Positions 24,898-36,992 of a stretch of 64,000 bases of DNA are shown here, piece after piece. Under the pieces are notes generated by a model, which did no database searches, was not told the DNA's origin, and worked only from the letters and a program-made list of their open reading frames with translations. The stretch is from Chimonanthus salicifolius (Eukaryota > Streptophyta > Magnoliopsida > Laurales > Calycanthaceae). The translations under genes were made by a program, and so were the position numbers. Location of the stretch: positions 50,218,111 through 50,282,110 of the forward strand of contig CM023537.1 in the NCBI GenBank assembly GCA_013350335.1, in the 5' to 3' direction. Position 1 is the stretch's first letter. Each line of letters opens with the position of its first letter.

Positions 24898-26779
24898 ATT
24901 TTTATATTGACATAGAGGAGTAGGTCTCTCACATGCTATGCGCTGGAAGGCACTCTCACGGCTATTTAGCACACTTGATGTGTGTTGATGTGCATGGCTA
25001 GGTACTTATATGCCCCAAGGGGGTGGTACTAGCTTGGTAAGGCGCGATACGACCCCCTTCAAGCTTGACTGGATCACCCACGTGGTGAAGGGTCGTGGGG
25101 GGAGGTAGACTAGAGCACGCTATGCGTGAGTCACCCGCTTAGTAAGTCGTTGGACCGTAAGTCTTGTCAGTGGTATCTTTATGATATGATATGACAATTT
25201 GATGTTGTTGCCACAGTTACTTAGTGGTTCATTCAATTGTTGTTCCTACGGATAGAAGATCTCATGGTAGATGATGTGCCCCTGGATTAGTTATGCCCAT
25301 GGATGGATTATACCCATCGAGTGATTATATTTATAGATGGTTTATACCCATGAATAGATTATACTCACAAATAGAGTGTTACCAGGGATGGATGTGTATG
25401 CCCATGGATGATGGTTCCCATGGTGGTTTGGATTCATGCCCTGATGTTAGTCTTATGGTAAACATGTTGGTCTCATAGTAGACGTATTGGTGTTATGTTT
25501 AGGCATGTTGGTCACATGGTAGACGTATTGGTGTTATGTTTAGGCATGTTGGTCACATGGTAGACGTATTGGTGTTATGTTTAGGCATGTTGGTCACATG
25601 GTAGACGTATTGGTGTTATGTTTAGGCATGTTGGTCAAATGGTAGACGTATTGGTTTTATATGGTGGGCATGTTGGTCCTATAGTAAACGTATTGGTCTT
25701 ATGTTAAGACATATTGGTCCCATGGTAAGACATGTTGTTCCCATAGTAGACGTATTGGTCTTATGTTAGACATATTGGTCCCATGGTAGACGTGTTGGTA
25801 TTATAGTAGACATGTTAGTCTCATAGTAGACATATTGGTCTTATGTGAGATATGTTGGTCCCATGGTAGATGTATTAGTATTATGGTGGACATGTTGGAC
25901 CCATAGTAGACATATTAGTTCTACGAATGTATAAGTTATGCCCATGGATAGATTATACCCATAGAGTGATTATATTCATAGATGATTATTACCCATGGAT
26001 AGATGATACTCACCGATGGAGAGTTACCAGGGATGGATTATGAATCCCATGGATGTTGTTCCCATGGTAGACATATTGGATTCATTCCTAGATATTGATT
26101 ATATGGTGGGCATATTGACCCCATAATAGATATAGTGGTCTTATGGTAGACATATTGGTCTCATGGTGGACGTGACGGCTCTATGGATAGATATTATTTT
26201 CCCATGGATAGTTATTCACATGGAGGGCTTTGTGACAATAGATGAGTATTGTATAATGTAGATAGAGATTCCCACGAATGACATTGATTAAATAGAGGAT
26301 TGGACCCATATTTAGAGTATGGTCCCCGAGGAGGGATGTATTTATGATCGGGTATAGGTCCCATAGTTGAAGTTTATCCCATGTGTGACATTGACCGCAT
26401 GGTTGACAGTGTTCCCATGGTTGGTATAGAACCGTGATTGGCTAGACCCGTGATAGATGTGATCTATTCTACTGATGAGGCCCACAATTGGGTAATTAGA
26501 ATGTATTGATGTGACATCATGAATAGCACAGAGTTAGTACTATGAAATGAATGAATTGAGAAGTACGCAAGATCTAATCTCCATTGGAGTAAGTAGACAG
26601 CTGATAATTCAGTTCGATCAAATCAAGGGTCCAATAAGTCCTGGAATCAGTAGGGATCTAGCAACACTTGTAGGTGTCACGTGTTTGGACGATAAGTTGT
26701 GCATGCTAAAGAGTAAATATATATATATATATACATATATATATTGTTTGTCACGTGTACGTTGGGTCGAGACGTGACA
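24898..26779 (+). repeat. Repeat block with minisatellite, possible LTR
   Basis: There is no gene. A block rich in CCCATGG motifs at 25290-25480 is repeated at 25933-26110 around the 41-bp minisatellite. The block ends GGTCGAGACGTGACA at 26779, similar to the complement of the repeat start at 7391, so an LTR end is possible. Confidence 0.4.
25440..25920. repeat. 41-bp minisatellite with about 20-bp subunits
   Basis: AGGCATGTTGGTCACATGG starts at 25501, 25542 and 25583 with exact 41-bp spacing, and the fourth (25624) differs slightly. The remaining array to 25920 is a diverged form built from GTTGGTC-ATGGTAGAC and TATTGGTSTTATG subunits. Confidence 0.9.
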
Positions 26780-28356
26780 ACTCAAATCAACATCAATATT
26801 ATTTTGCATTATCTCATTTTATAGTTTAGAAGAATTTTTTAAGAAGACTCTCTTTAATGAGATTTGATATTAAGGCTTCTTTTTAAATATGTTTTGAGTT
26901 TCTATAGTTGGCTATGATGTAAAGAAAATTATAGAATATTAATATTATTTGTAAAATGTGTCTTACTTAATGTTATGTGTAATATTTATATTATATTACT
27001 ATTTGACCGGCTTTGACTGTGATTGGACCCGGTTGAATCCAAAATATCTTAAAAATGGTTTGTTAGACAATTCGGTTCTGATAACATTGATTTATATCCT
27101 ATTAGCAGTGTCCAAAGAGAAGATTGCCAGCTATCTATTTAATAATGCATAAAATTGGTCTAAGGCTCCACGTTTTTAGCTTGGACAATGGAGGTCATGT
27201 TTAATTATTCCGTGTGGTGGCATCCACTTTAAGATTCTAGTCTTTTAATCTTTACATATGGCCTTGGAACCAATTTAGTAAGAAGCGAGTTAGATAGATG
27301 GCCCAAAATAGGAAAATCCAAATTGGGCAAAGGTGACCACAACATTATTAAATTGTGCTGGAAAAGTCCCATTGGGAAAGAAGCGAAGAGGACCACAATA
27401 TTTTTAAATTGTGTTACCCTCATATTTTACAAGTTGATTGAGTTTAAATTGACTAGATGCGATACAATTGATATTAGGGCTGCATAATTGTTTGATAAAT
27501 AAGGAATAAAAGTAAAAAATCGACTTTTTTTTTTCCACGCAAGGGGTATTCATAATATCCAAAGCAATTTCTACTGAAAGGTAACTCCAGATAACTCCTA
27601 AAAAATTTATCTCTCGTCCAAATGCAGCCTAGATAAATAATGTGACAACTCAAATTCAGTCGACATGGTACATTTCAAATCTAAATAGATTTAAGAAAAT
27701 TATTATTTTTTAATATAAGGTGACAAAAATGAATGGTTGAGTCTCAAAATGGAAATTTAACTTAAAAAGTCCTTGAAATATGTGTTCAAGCTCAACCATT
27801 CATTTTTCAGTATTATATCATAAAACTAAAATATAATTTTAAAACTAAATTTTCACAGATGAATAGATGTAATGAATATGTTTCAAATGATATGATTTGT
27901 TGGACCCATTTAAAAGATAGATGTCAACAATCAAAAGATAGATGCCTTGGGCATACCGAAGCGTATATGACCATAAATCCTTTCTTGATAATTGAAAGTC
28001 ATGAAATTTTGAAAAGCTAAAAAAATATTTTTATAATTGAACGAATGTAATTTTCTTTTAAGTCTCTTATTCAGTTGAAGATCTTTGTCAATGACACACA
28101 TTATATAACAGAAAAGTTGATCAATCATTTGATAAATTAATAATAAGCATTCATTTGATCAATACTTAAGATTATGGTCTAAGAAGCATTGAAGAAGTTT
28201 GGTCTGCTTTATAAAACATATTTGTATAGGTAAAATAAAAATTATTTGAATGATATGACTTATAAGACTCAAAAGAGTGTTTCCACTTATGAGACTCAGT
28301 GGCTGCACTGGGTGCATACAGCTAGTGCAGTGTTGAATCCATTCTCCGCAATGCAG

Positions 28357-28521
28357 CCGAGTGTAGCTCAACTAATTGACTCCCATCTAAAAAAGCAAGA
28401 GGTTATGGGTTCGAGTTTCCATGACCTAACCTTAACGTGTCTTAAAGGTAATTGGATCATCCGTGAGAGTTTTATTAGGACTGTGTCTATGTTTTCAACA
28501 CGTTAATTTAAAAAAAAAAAA
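28357..28521 (+). mobile_element. tRNA-derived SINE, copy c (best preserved)
   Basis: Box A GTGTAGCTCAACTAATTGAC (28361-28380) and box B GGTTCGAGTTT (28408-28418) sit about 45 bp apart, followed by ATGACCTAACC, a body of about 90 bp and a run of 12 A (28510-28521). This is the standard layout of a plant SINE; there is no acceptor stem, so it is not a tRNA gene. Confidence 0.72.
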
Positions 28522-29689
28522 CCTTAAAGTTGGAATGACCTAACTTCCCTATCACTCTTCTTATATGATACTTTTATGTACACAAAGAATGAATATTAAC
28601 AATTAATTTATTAAATGATTAACTTGCTTTTATCCAATGTGATGCGTTTATTGTGAATATCCTCAATTGAGTATATATCTAACCAAAATTATCTCAGCCT
28701 AATCATAGAAGTCATTTTCTTTAAACTCAATATTTTCATGATTTAATTTATTTTTTCATTAAGCTTTTGTATCCCATCGAGACCAAATTTTGCCCCATAT
28801 GATGGGTCACTTGTTTCATAAAAACAACATGATATCTTAAAAATCATATTGATATAGTCATAGTTAATTACTTTAAATTATTTTTAAATGCTAACAGTTT
28901 GCACCCTGCACGAGGCCCATTTTCCCTACATTTGATGACTCATTGAAAGATGTCAACATAAATATGAAACCTAAAAAAATTATTTTATCCTAACTTTGTA
29001 ATCATATTTTTTTTAAGCTCTCACAATCTTAACAACTGTGAATATCTAATATTTTTAAAGACATTTTTCTTTTTCTTTTAGTACTTATGGAATAACCAAT
29101 ATTTATACTTTGAATGAGTTCCATTTTGGTCTAATATTTAATTATCAACATGCACATACATATAAATTATAATTAAATATTCATATACATTTAAAAAAAG
29201 TCATTTCTTATAGCATATTTTTTTAAGTGTATAAATTATAAAGTCGACACGAGTTATTTATTAATTACTAAGCATTTTCATTCTATATAAATCAACTTTG
29301 TATAAATCATTTATCTTGGGTCGCATTTAACCTTGCCTTATTACACACGTGTGTGTATATATATATATATTATCTCTTCTCTTTATATTTTCACTGGTCT
29401 ACCTCTTCTCTTTATACCTTCAACTTGTACACTCTGGACTCAACATATAAGGCCTGACACTGGTCATCTAGTAACATATCAGTTTTATATATGTTAATAC
29501 ATATTGGTCAATGTAGTAAATGATTATGCTATATTGTCTTTGCCATTTTTTACCAATACAACATAGTATCAACCACATTCAATTTTTTTTCCTTAAGATA
29601 ATACTGTTTGACCAGTTTTTGGATTGGATCTTGTATTTGGTATCATTTTAAGAAGGTTTAGAGGTAAGATCTCTAAGGGAAAAAAGGTA

Positions 29690-30320
29690 TTTGTCAATTA
29701 AAAACTTTTCCCTTAAAATTTGACTATTTTGAGTTATTTTCATCAATTTTGTTTTAATTTTGCACTAGATCAATCCCAATTTTGGGATATTTGGTGAAAA
29801 TAATTTAATGAAATATTATTGAGCCCTTATGGAATTGAATGGAGGTGTCCTAATGTGACTAATATAGTTTATGAGCTGCATGTGTCATTTTCCAAGTTTT
29901 TTTTTACAAATAATTAAATAGAGTTGGGTTTTCTAAGATAATTTCTATCTTGAATTTTTTATGGAAAAAATTAATTAAATGATATATAAATGTTTATAAA
30001 ATTAAATAAAGAGCTCTTAATGTGATTGATATAGTTTTTACGGTGTTTGTTGTTTTTTGTATTCAATCTTTTTTATGAGATTCGTAGTTTTCTGTAACAA
30101 AAAAATTATAAATTGTAATAGTAGATATAAGCTCCTATGAGATACTAGAGAACATGAATTTCATATTAAATATTTTCTCGTATCGGTTTTATATTTTCTA
30201 AAAAAATTAGTTATTTTTTAAATTTTAAGACTCACTTTATTTATATTGAAATTTTGCCTCTCAGGTGTTAACACTCCATAAAAATGACCAACTTTTAACA
30301 AATCTATGCTCACAATAGTT
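29690..30320 (-). repeat. AT-rich dispersed repeat, minus copy
   Basis: Inverted relative of 19140-19850; the shared block includes GAGCTCTTAATGTGATTGAT (30010-30029). Confidence 0.5.
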
Positions 30321-31401
30321 TTTACATTTTCCCTATTTTTCTTATATCTTTTGGTATTTTTCTAAAAAATCAAAACAAGTATGAGAGAGATAATATCAAC
30401 ACATTATCATCACGATGATGCATATTATCACCAATACATATTGGCGGCTATTTTTTTAACCCTTAGTAACATGCTTAAACTTCTTCAAACGAATTTCTCT
30501 CAATTTGTCATCTATTGAAACTATTGATGATGACGGCGATAAATCAACTTTTCCACCTATGATTTACCTCATTTGGATAGATCATTTTATCCATGATAAG
30601 TTTAAAAAAAAAATCATATCAAACTAATAATAAGAGATATTTATTAGGCTCCTCCAATGTTATTTTCTTTAAATATTTTTAAATTCTAACAATCTGCAAT
30701 CTTAGAAATTTTAAAAACAATGTTTTTCCAAACTTTTTCAATTTTGATGACTTTAAATTATTTTTCAATATCTAATATCTTTAGGTATTTTTTTAGGAGT
30801 CATAGGTTAGACAATAATTATATTTTGCATGAGATCCATTTTGGTCTAAATCTAATATTAATTTATAAAATACATATATGTTAATTTTAATTCATATACA
30901 TATATAAATTTGAATGAAGTATTTTTATATCATATTTCTTTATAGTTCATATATTTTTATGTGTCGGGAATGGGTTAATATTAGCACACCATTCATTTCA
31001 ATGATACAAGTGTGTTTTTTTAAAGCACATATCCATACTAATTAAGTATTAAATGAAACATTTTTTGGAACTACGTTGCTTCTGTTTTGTAGAGGATTTG
31101 CAATTTAAAATTTCTATTGTATTTTTATTAAACTCAGTTTCAATATTTTATGAGCCTTTTGTAATTTAATTTATATTACTAATTCTTTACCATGTATGGA
31201 TATCAAACTAAGACACATACATGTTTTCTTGGAAAACACTATTTCCATGAAAGCTACGTCATTTTAATCGAGGGTCCCACATTTTATTGATTCAACTCTT
31301 TACCATGTAATGTTATCAACTCAAGCATTTAATATTCTTATATTGACAAGATTGTAAATAAGGGTTTAATGATTTGAATATGCCCCATTAAGACTCTAAT
31401 G

Positions 31402-31590
31402 TACTACTTCCTCTGTTTCATTTTAGTTGTCTCGTTTAAACATTTGTATTTTTTAAATAACTCTCTATATAAGACTAGCACTCAATGTGATCTCATCAAT
31501 TCTCAACACAGTTTATGCTAAATTGGATAACTATTTTGGAACAATTATAAAATCTATATAAGACAACTAAATTAGGAGAGAGAGAGAGTA
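31402..31590. mobile_element. Stowaway-type MITE 1
   Basis: TA CTACTTCCTCTGTTTC at the left and GACAACTAAATTAGGAG with a GA-rich end and TA at the right form inverted ends meeting at TTTAGTTGTC. The TA duplication, CTNCTTCC-type end and size below 200 bp fit Stowaway (Tc1/mariner-derived). Confidence 0.72.
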
Positions 31591-32106
31591 TTAAATATTT
31601 TGTAACTGATGATTAAAGATTTAATTTTAAATATATTTGCCAACTTTTTATGAGACAAAACATGTTAAAACATTAATAAGTTTATAAATATATTTGATAC
31701 CTCCGCAATGTTTAAGATGTTTTCAGTGGGAAATCAAAAAGAATCATTATAAAAGGAGTTGAAAGATTGATATCTTATTAAAACCATTGATTGAGATAGT
31801 AAGAAATTGATGCATTAACATATTAGAATGTGGGATGATAGAATATATGATTATTAATAGAGTTGAGTTAAAAAAGAAATATTGTAAATTCGAATGAGTG
31901 AATCCACCATTCATCTTATTTTTGAGTAATTTTCATTTATTGTTAGATTTGTTTATTTTAAAATGTAGGTGGATTCATTTATCCTCATGCTTAATTTCAT
32001 GAAAATGGCAACTTATGATATTTGCTCATTTGATTAATTATGACTTATCTTTTGAGTTTATTTGATACACGAGGCTTGCAAGTAATTTAGTTTATCCGTG
32101 AGATTA

Positions 32107-32215
32107 GTCTCACCTCGGTGAAGATATTCATGTTATATATATATATATATATATATATATGTCTCACCTCGGTGAAGATATTCATGTTATATATATATGT
32201 GTATATGCATATGTA

Positions 32216-32252
<37 letters not shown>

Positions 32253-32278
32253 GTATATGTATATGTATATATATATTT
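32107..32278. repeat. 54-bp tandem duplication plus (TA)n and (GTGTAT)n microsatellite
   Basis: GTCTCACCTCGGTGAAGATA starts at 32107 and 32161; each is followed by (TA)n, and the second by about 75 bp of GTGTAT-type repeats. The long open frame across it is only the microsatellite. Confidence 0.88.
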
Positions 32279-33172
32279 TATTTATTTTAATGTGACAAGG
32301 ATAAGATTACCAATTATATACATAATCTTAATTCCCATGTATCTAAATATATGGGTAGTGATTTTTGCACCTATCATTTTTTTTTCACGGCGCACCATTT
32401 TAAAAGAAAATTCAATTTTACCTTTACTAAAGATAAAAAGAGAGTGAAGAGGGGAAGTATAAGCAAATTTAAATTTTCGTTCAAAGGTGGTGCACCATAA
32501 GAGAAAATGATTAGTGCAAAAATCACTATCCCTAAATATATACGTGTTCAACAAATAAAACCAATGCATGCAGTGTGTAATTTGTGCCTCACGTTTTAGA
32601 TTATTGTAATAGTTTTTAATTGTGTCTTGCGTTTTAATTACTATATTAGAACATACTTGGGGATTGGTAATCAATAATTATTCTTCAACTTCATAAAATT
32701 TTGTCCTAAGTTTTTTTAAATACTAATACAACAAAATTTATGTCAAATCCTCCAAATTCACAAGATTTAATCATAAAATCTATTTTTTTTTATTTCTAGT
32801 AATTTATTCCAATTTTTCTCTATATTTCAATAATACTAAGATAAAATTTGACTCAATCCGTTTAACCCACTAAATAAGATTTTAAATTTCCTTTTATTTT
32901 TTGTTTTTACGTTAAATTTTTATTTTTAATGTTGATATAAGAAAGATTGGTCAAATCTCTTAAATTCATCAAATCAATTTTTTTTATATATCTTTAACTT
33001 TTTTTTTTAATTTTTTTATCATTGACATAAAAATAAATTACAACTATTTATTGAATAAATTATTAAGATTCATTTGATGGTAAACTTGAATTATTTATTT
33101 TGTATATAAATTGATAAAGCAAATAGATTTTTTAGTTTGGTAATTAGTGAAAATTGGAATAGAGTAAAATCA

Positions 33173-33377
33173 TACTCATTCAATCTGTATTTAATTGTCT
33201 CATATGGATTTTAGAATTATTTCAGAATAGTTGTTCCATTTATATTGGAGTAGCATAAAGTGTATTGAAATGGATGAGAATTACCTCTCAGCTTTAAGGT
33301 GGTTTAGAGTCTAATTCAAATTCTTAAAAAAATATAAATATTTAAAATGAGACAACTAAAATGGGACGGAGAGAGTA
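33173..33377. mobile_element. Stowaway-type MITE 2, near the promoter
   Basis: Inverted ends meet at AATTGTCTCAT (left) and ATGAGACAACTAAAATGGGA (right), with TA at both outer borders; the right end GGGACGGAGAGAG matches the CTCYCTCCGTCCC consensus of plant Stowaway elements. It ends about 265 bp before the first in-frame ATG of the gene. Confidence 0.78.
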
Positions 33378-33641
33378 TAAAAGCTTAATTCATATAAAAT
33401 AATGATATTAGAGGAGAAGGGAGTGTAAATGAAGAGAATAAACGTATTTAATAACTTTAAGAAAGGTATTTAATAAAATTTTAATGATAAAAATTGACAC
33501 CTAATAAATTTCTAATGGAATTAAGAGTGAAGACGAAAGGCATTATTATTTTTTTTAAAATTCAAAGGCTAAAAATTTGAAAAAAAAAAGGAGAGATAAA
33601 AAAGAAGGAAAATCCACAAAACGCCTCTCCTCTCTTCGTAC

Positions 33642-34028
33642 ATGCGAACTTCCACAAGCTACAAAAGTCTAACACAGGAGCCTCAGAGAGGGTCACACGT
33701 CCATTCACCTATCATCTTCATCCACGTGTCCTCTCTCGTAGGCCCACCTGACGTGGCACCGGCGTTGAAGGGATATAGCGCGAAAGCAGAGAGCTCTCGT
33801 CCAAAATCCAGCAGATCCTTTCCGCTCTCTCTCTCTCTCTCTCTTTCTGTGTCTCTCTCTCCGGAGAAAAAAAGATCGGATCTTGGATCTCGTCGGCTAA
33901 AACAGACCGTTGATTTGGCCGGCTTGTGCATCGGAAGATCTCGGTCCATTTATCTTCGATCTAGAGAAGATCTCTGGAGGCAGCTCCGATCGGATGACAA
34001 TCTCATGTTTCAGTCATCTCGGAAGACA
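33642..34028 (+). promoter_or_regulatory. Probable promoter/5' leader of the SPI-like gene
   Basis: The region is C/T-rich with a (CT)n tract at about 33824-33863, common in plant 5' leaders. The frame of the MKW start is open from an ATG at 33642, with further in-frame ATGs at 34005. No convincing TATA box was found, so the transcription start is not placed. Confidence 0.5.
33694..33757 (+). promoter_or_regulatory. Cluster of three ACGT-core elements
   Basis: Three ACGT cores lie within 64 bp: CACACGTCC, CCACGTGTC (a perfect G-box CACGTG at 33723-33728, ABRE-like) and TGACGTGGC. Such clusters bind bZIP or bHLH factors in plants. Whether they are upstream of, or inside, the leader depends on the unmapped start site. 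Confidence 0.45.
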
Positions 34029-34171
34029 ATGAAATGGGCTTCATTGCTTAAAGATATCAAAGAGAAGGTCGGCCTCACCCATTCTCCTACATCTTCTCCT
34101 CCCTCTGTTTCCTCTTCCCTTGATTCCTCCTCGCCGTCCGATCGAAATGCCTTCTCCCCTTCCCCATCAAG
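34029..34171 (+). CDS. SPI: SPI-like exon 1
   Basis: Residues 1-48. It carries the family N-terminus MKWASLLKDIKEKVGL followed by a Ser/Pro-rich stretch. The donor is AAG|GTTCGT. The exon ends two bases into a codon (AG), completed by the A that opens exon 2 to give the Arg of SPSRDKHE. Confidence 0.88.
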
Positions 34172-36938
34172 GTTCGTTGTTGCATTCTTCTCTTTCCCCT
34201 TTTCTCCTATATCATGTCATTAATACGGTATATTTGATTACATGGTGCGTCGTTTTTGAAATTTGAAGAAAAGATTGTTCTTAACTATTATGATTATGGA
34301 GAGAAACTAGGAGATGTGAATTGGGCTTTTGATGGATCTTAATTTTGCATTTTTCGAATGCCACGCCAGATGAAATATTTGTTGGATTCACGGGTATTTG
34401 CCCATTTCGCTTGGTTGGCAGCAGTTTCGGTATTTGGGAACCGAACGGGATTGGAGAGGGAAAAAATGAAGGGTACTTAATTCAGGACAGTGGTGTTCCT
34501 TGTCTGCTACTTGTTTCAAAAAATATCATGGAAATATTGGTATAGACGCTCGGAGTTGTATGCTTTTGGGTCTGCATATGATTTATGTTTTGGGTGGAGT
34601 TATGGATTTTGGTTACTACATCCTAATCTCATGCTGTTTAAGACCCTGAAAAATGACATGAAAGTTTATGATGTGTTCTTGCTGAGCATCTGTAATGTCA
34701 TTGTTGATTAATGACGCAACAAGTGGTCAGCTTAACATTTTAGTGTTAAAAACATAAACTTGTAGAGGGTGCTAGGTATCCTGTATCAAACATCAGGGAC
34801 ACGGACACAGATGAACTGGGTCTTGTTTAAATACTTCTGGGATTTATGTATTTGGCAAGAGTTACCTTGTGGTGCTAAACGAATTGGCGACTTTACTATT
34901 AAAGCCTGGATATTAACTGCCAAAGTTCATGGATTGTAGAATCCGTCTCATATGTATAAATGGATTTTCTGTAAGTTTGGACTGCAAACAGCTGCTTCAA
35001 TGCTACCACTAAAGCTCCTTTTTTGTGCAAAGTTACTACTCAATTGTGATTTTGATGTTGTATTTTCCCATCAATGTGGTTGTTAGAGTTTAATTTGCTC
35101 CACTTCAAAGGAAGTAATAGCTTCTTCTGTCTCTTGTGTGTGCTTTATCAGAAAAGAAGTAAGTGCTTCAAAATGTGGTAGCCATTATTTTATTTATTTA
35201 TTTTTTCGAGTGATATAACAAAGAAATGTGGCTGACTTTATTGGAAATTTCTTAAATTTTTGGCTGTTGACAATGTTTATATATCCAGACATGCTTGACC
35301 TGGATCCCATTTCTCTTTCCTTATCATGTTTCTCCAATATTCTTTTGCATCTAACAATGCACTAGTTTGTTTGTTGAGAAGAATTGTTCACCGATCCTTG
35401 AACCAAAGAGGCAGCTGCCCAAGGAGAAGTAGGTGAAGGTATGGTGTGCTAGTTCATTTGTTAAGGCTTGGGATATGGCCTCTATAAAATACCAAGTCTT
35501 TTTTGTGTAGTGTCATAACCTGCATTATATGCACCATCTTTTCTTTTTCTGTTTTTGTTAATGTCTACCATTTCTGTTTATGAAGCTTGAGATGATCTAT
35601 TTGTGGAAATTTTATCGTCCTGTTATCTACATGAATTATTCAGATTTTGATGATTTAATATTTCGAATTGCACATTGTTTTGGTGTGCCTAAATTTTCTT
35701 ATAGTGGCTGGTCTTAATATATGTTCTATTTTATTTGGTGAAATAGAGATAAGCATGAGTCGGAATTGGACTTTAAAAGATTCTGGGAAGAGTTCCGTTC
35801 ATCGGGTTCCGAAAAGGTTTTCTTTCCCAATTGTTATTGCAGATTATTGTTTTCGCTGTTCTTTTCCTAGCACATTGGATGCTAATGGCTTGCAACTCTC
35901 TCTCTCTCTCTCTCTCTATCTCTTTTCAGGAGAAAGAAATGGCCTTAAACATGGCTGTTGATGTTTTCTGTAGGCTAGTGAAGCAGCAGTCTAATGTAGT
36001 TCATTTAGTTACCACGTAAGCACATGTTTCTTGCCTTAATCAACTACTTTGGGTTACTTTTGTTTTGTGTGCTGAAGTCTTTGTGAACTATATATTTTGT
36101 GTTTGTAGGAAAGAATTCCTATTTTGCTGTGTTGGTTTTATTAGAGTTACTGTTTACTTGATACATAAGGCTTGCGAGTGGTTTCATGTATCCATGGAAT
36201 TAGTCTCACTTCCAATGTGGGTAAGGATGCCTATGATATTCAGAAAAAAAAGCATTATTGTAGAGATCCAAATCTACATGGAAGGTGTGATATCTCAAGG
36301 TATCTGAATTTTTGTTCTTGTTTTCCTGGCTGATCACGCTACAAGAATCTTGAAAACTTGGTTGACATTTATAAGACCTGTAAATATAAGATGGTCTATT
36401 TGATAATATATCCACATTATGAGCTGGACCTCTTGATGCATTGTAGCTGCAAAAAATTTCTTTTCACTCTTTGCACAGAATACCATATTCTTCGAAATTA
36501 TTAATTTTTAAACTATATGCTTCCTAAACTTGAGTTAATGACAAAACGATGCTAATACATATTTCATAAGACGGTAGAATGAACACATGGACTCATTTTA
36601 CACATGTAACTGCCTTTTTTCATGATTAAAGTAGTAGTAGTCATTAGAACGAATCAAATACCTCTTACTGCTGCACTGTGGAGCAATATTTTGCCAAATT
36701 GAATCAAACTACTACAGAACTTGTGTCATTTCTTGAATATGTTTCTTCATTTGCCTTTTTTTTTTTTATATATATGGAATTTCTAGATGATCCCAGAAGA
36801 AGCAAATTGCATAAATATGGGATCTGTTTCAGGAGTGGCGAACTGCAAGTTCCATTTGTCCTTCAAAAATAACAAAAAATCCCTGCAATTTCCGGTTGAT
36901 TCAATCAAGAGAACATCATATGAAGCAAGAGAGTCCAT

Positions 36939-36992
<54 letters not shown>

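Larger units (their letters stand above)
26780..33641. other. AT-rich intergenic DNA upstream of the SPI-like gene
   Basis: No gene is supported. It contains a SINE (28357-28521), a pair of AT-rich repeats (28850-29230 and 30660-30960), the inverted dispersed repeat (29690-30320), two Stowaway-type MITEs (31402-31590, 33173-33377) and a microsatellite with a 54-bp duplication (32107-32278). Confidence 0.7.

Noticed and set aside
25440..25920. CRISPR-like array
   Set aside because: Units are contiguous without unique spacers, in a plant genome; it is a minisatellite.
28361..28420. tRNA gene
   Set aside because: Box A and B are present but there are no acceptor or anticodon stems; the poly(A) tail and related copies show a SINE.
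32118..32447. 109-aa open frame
   Set aside because: Its middle is only (TA)n and (GTGTAT)n microsatellite and the rest has no motif.
33683..33949. Minus-strand open frame over the promoter
   Set aside because: It is generated by the (CT)n tract read as Glu/Arg repeats.
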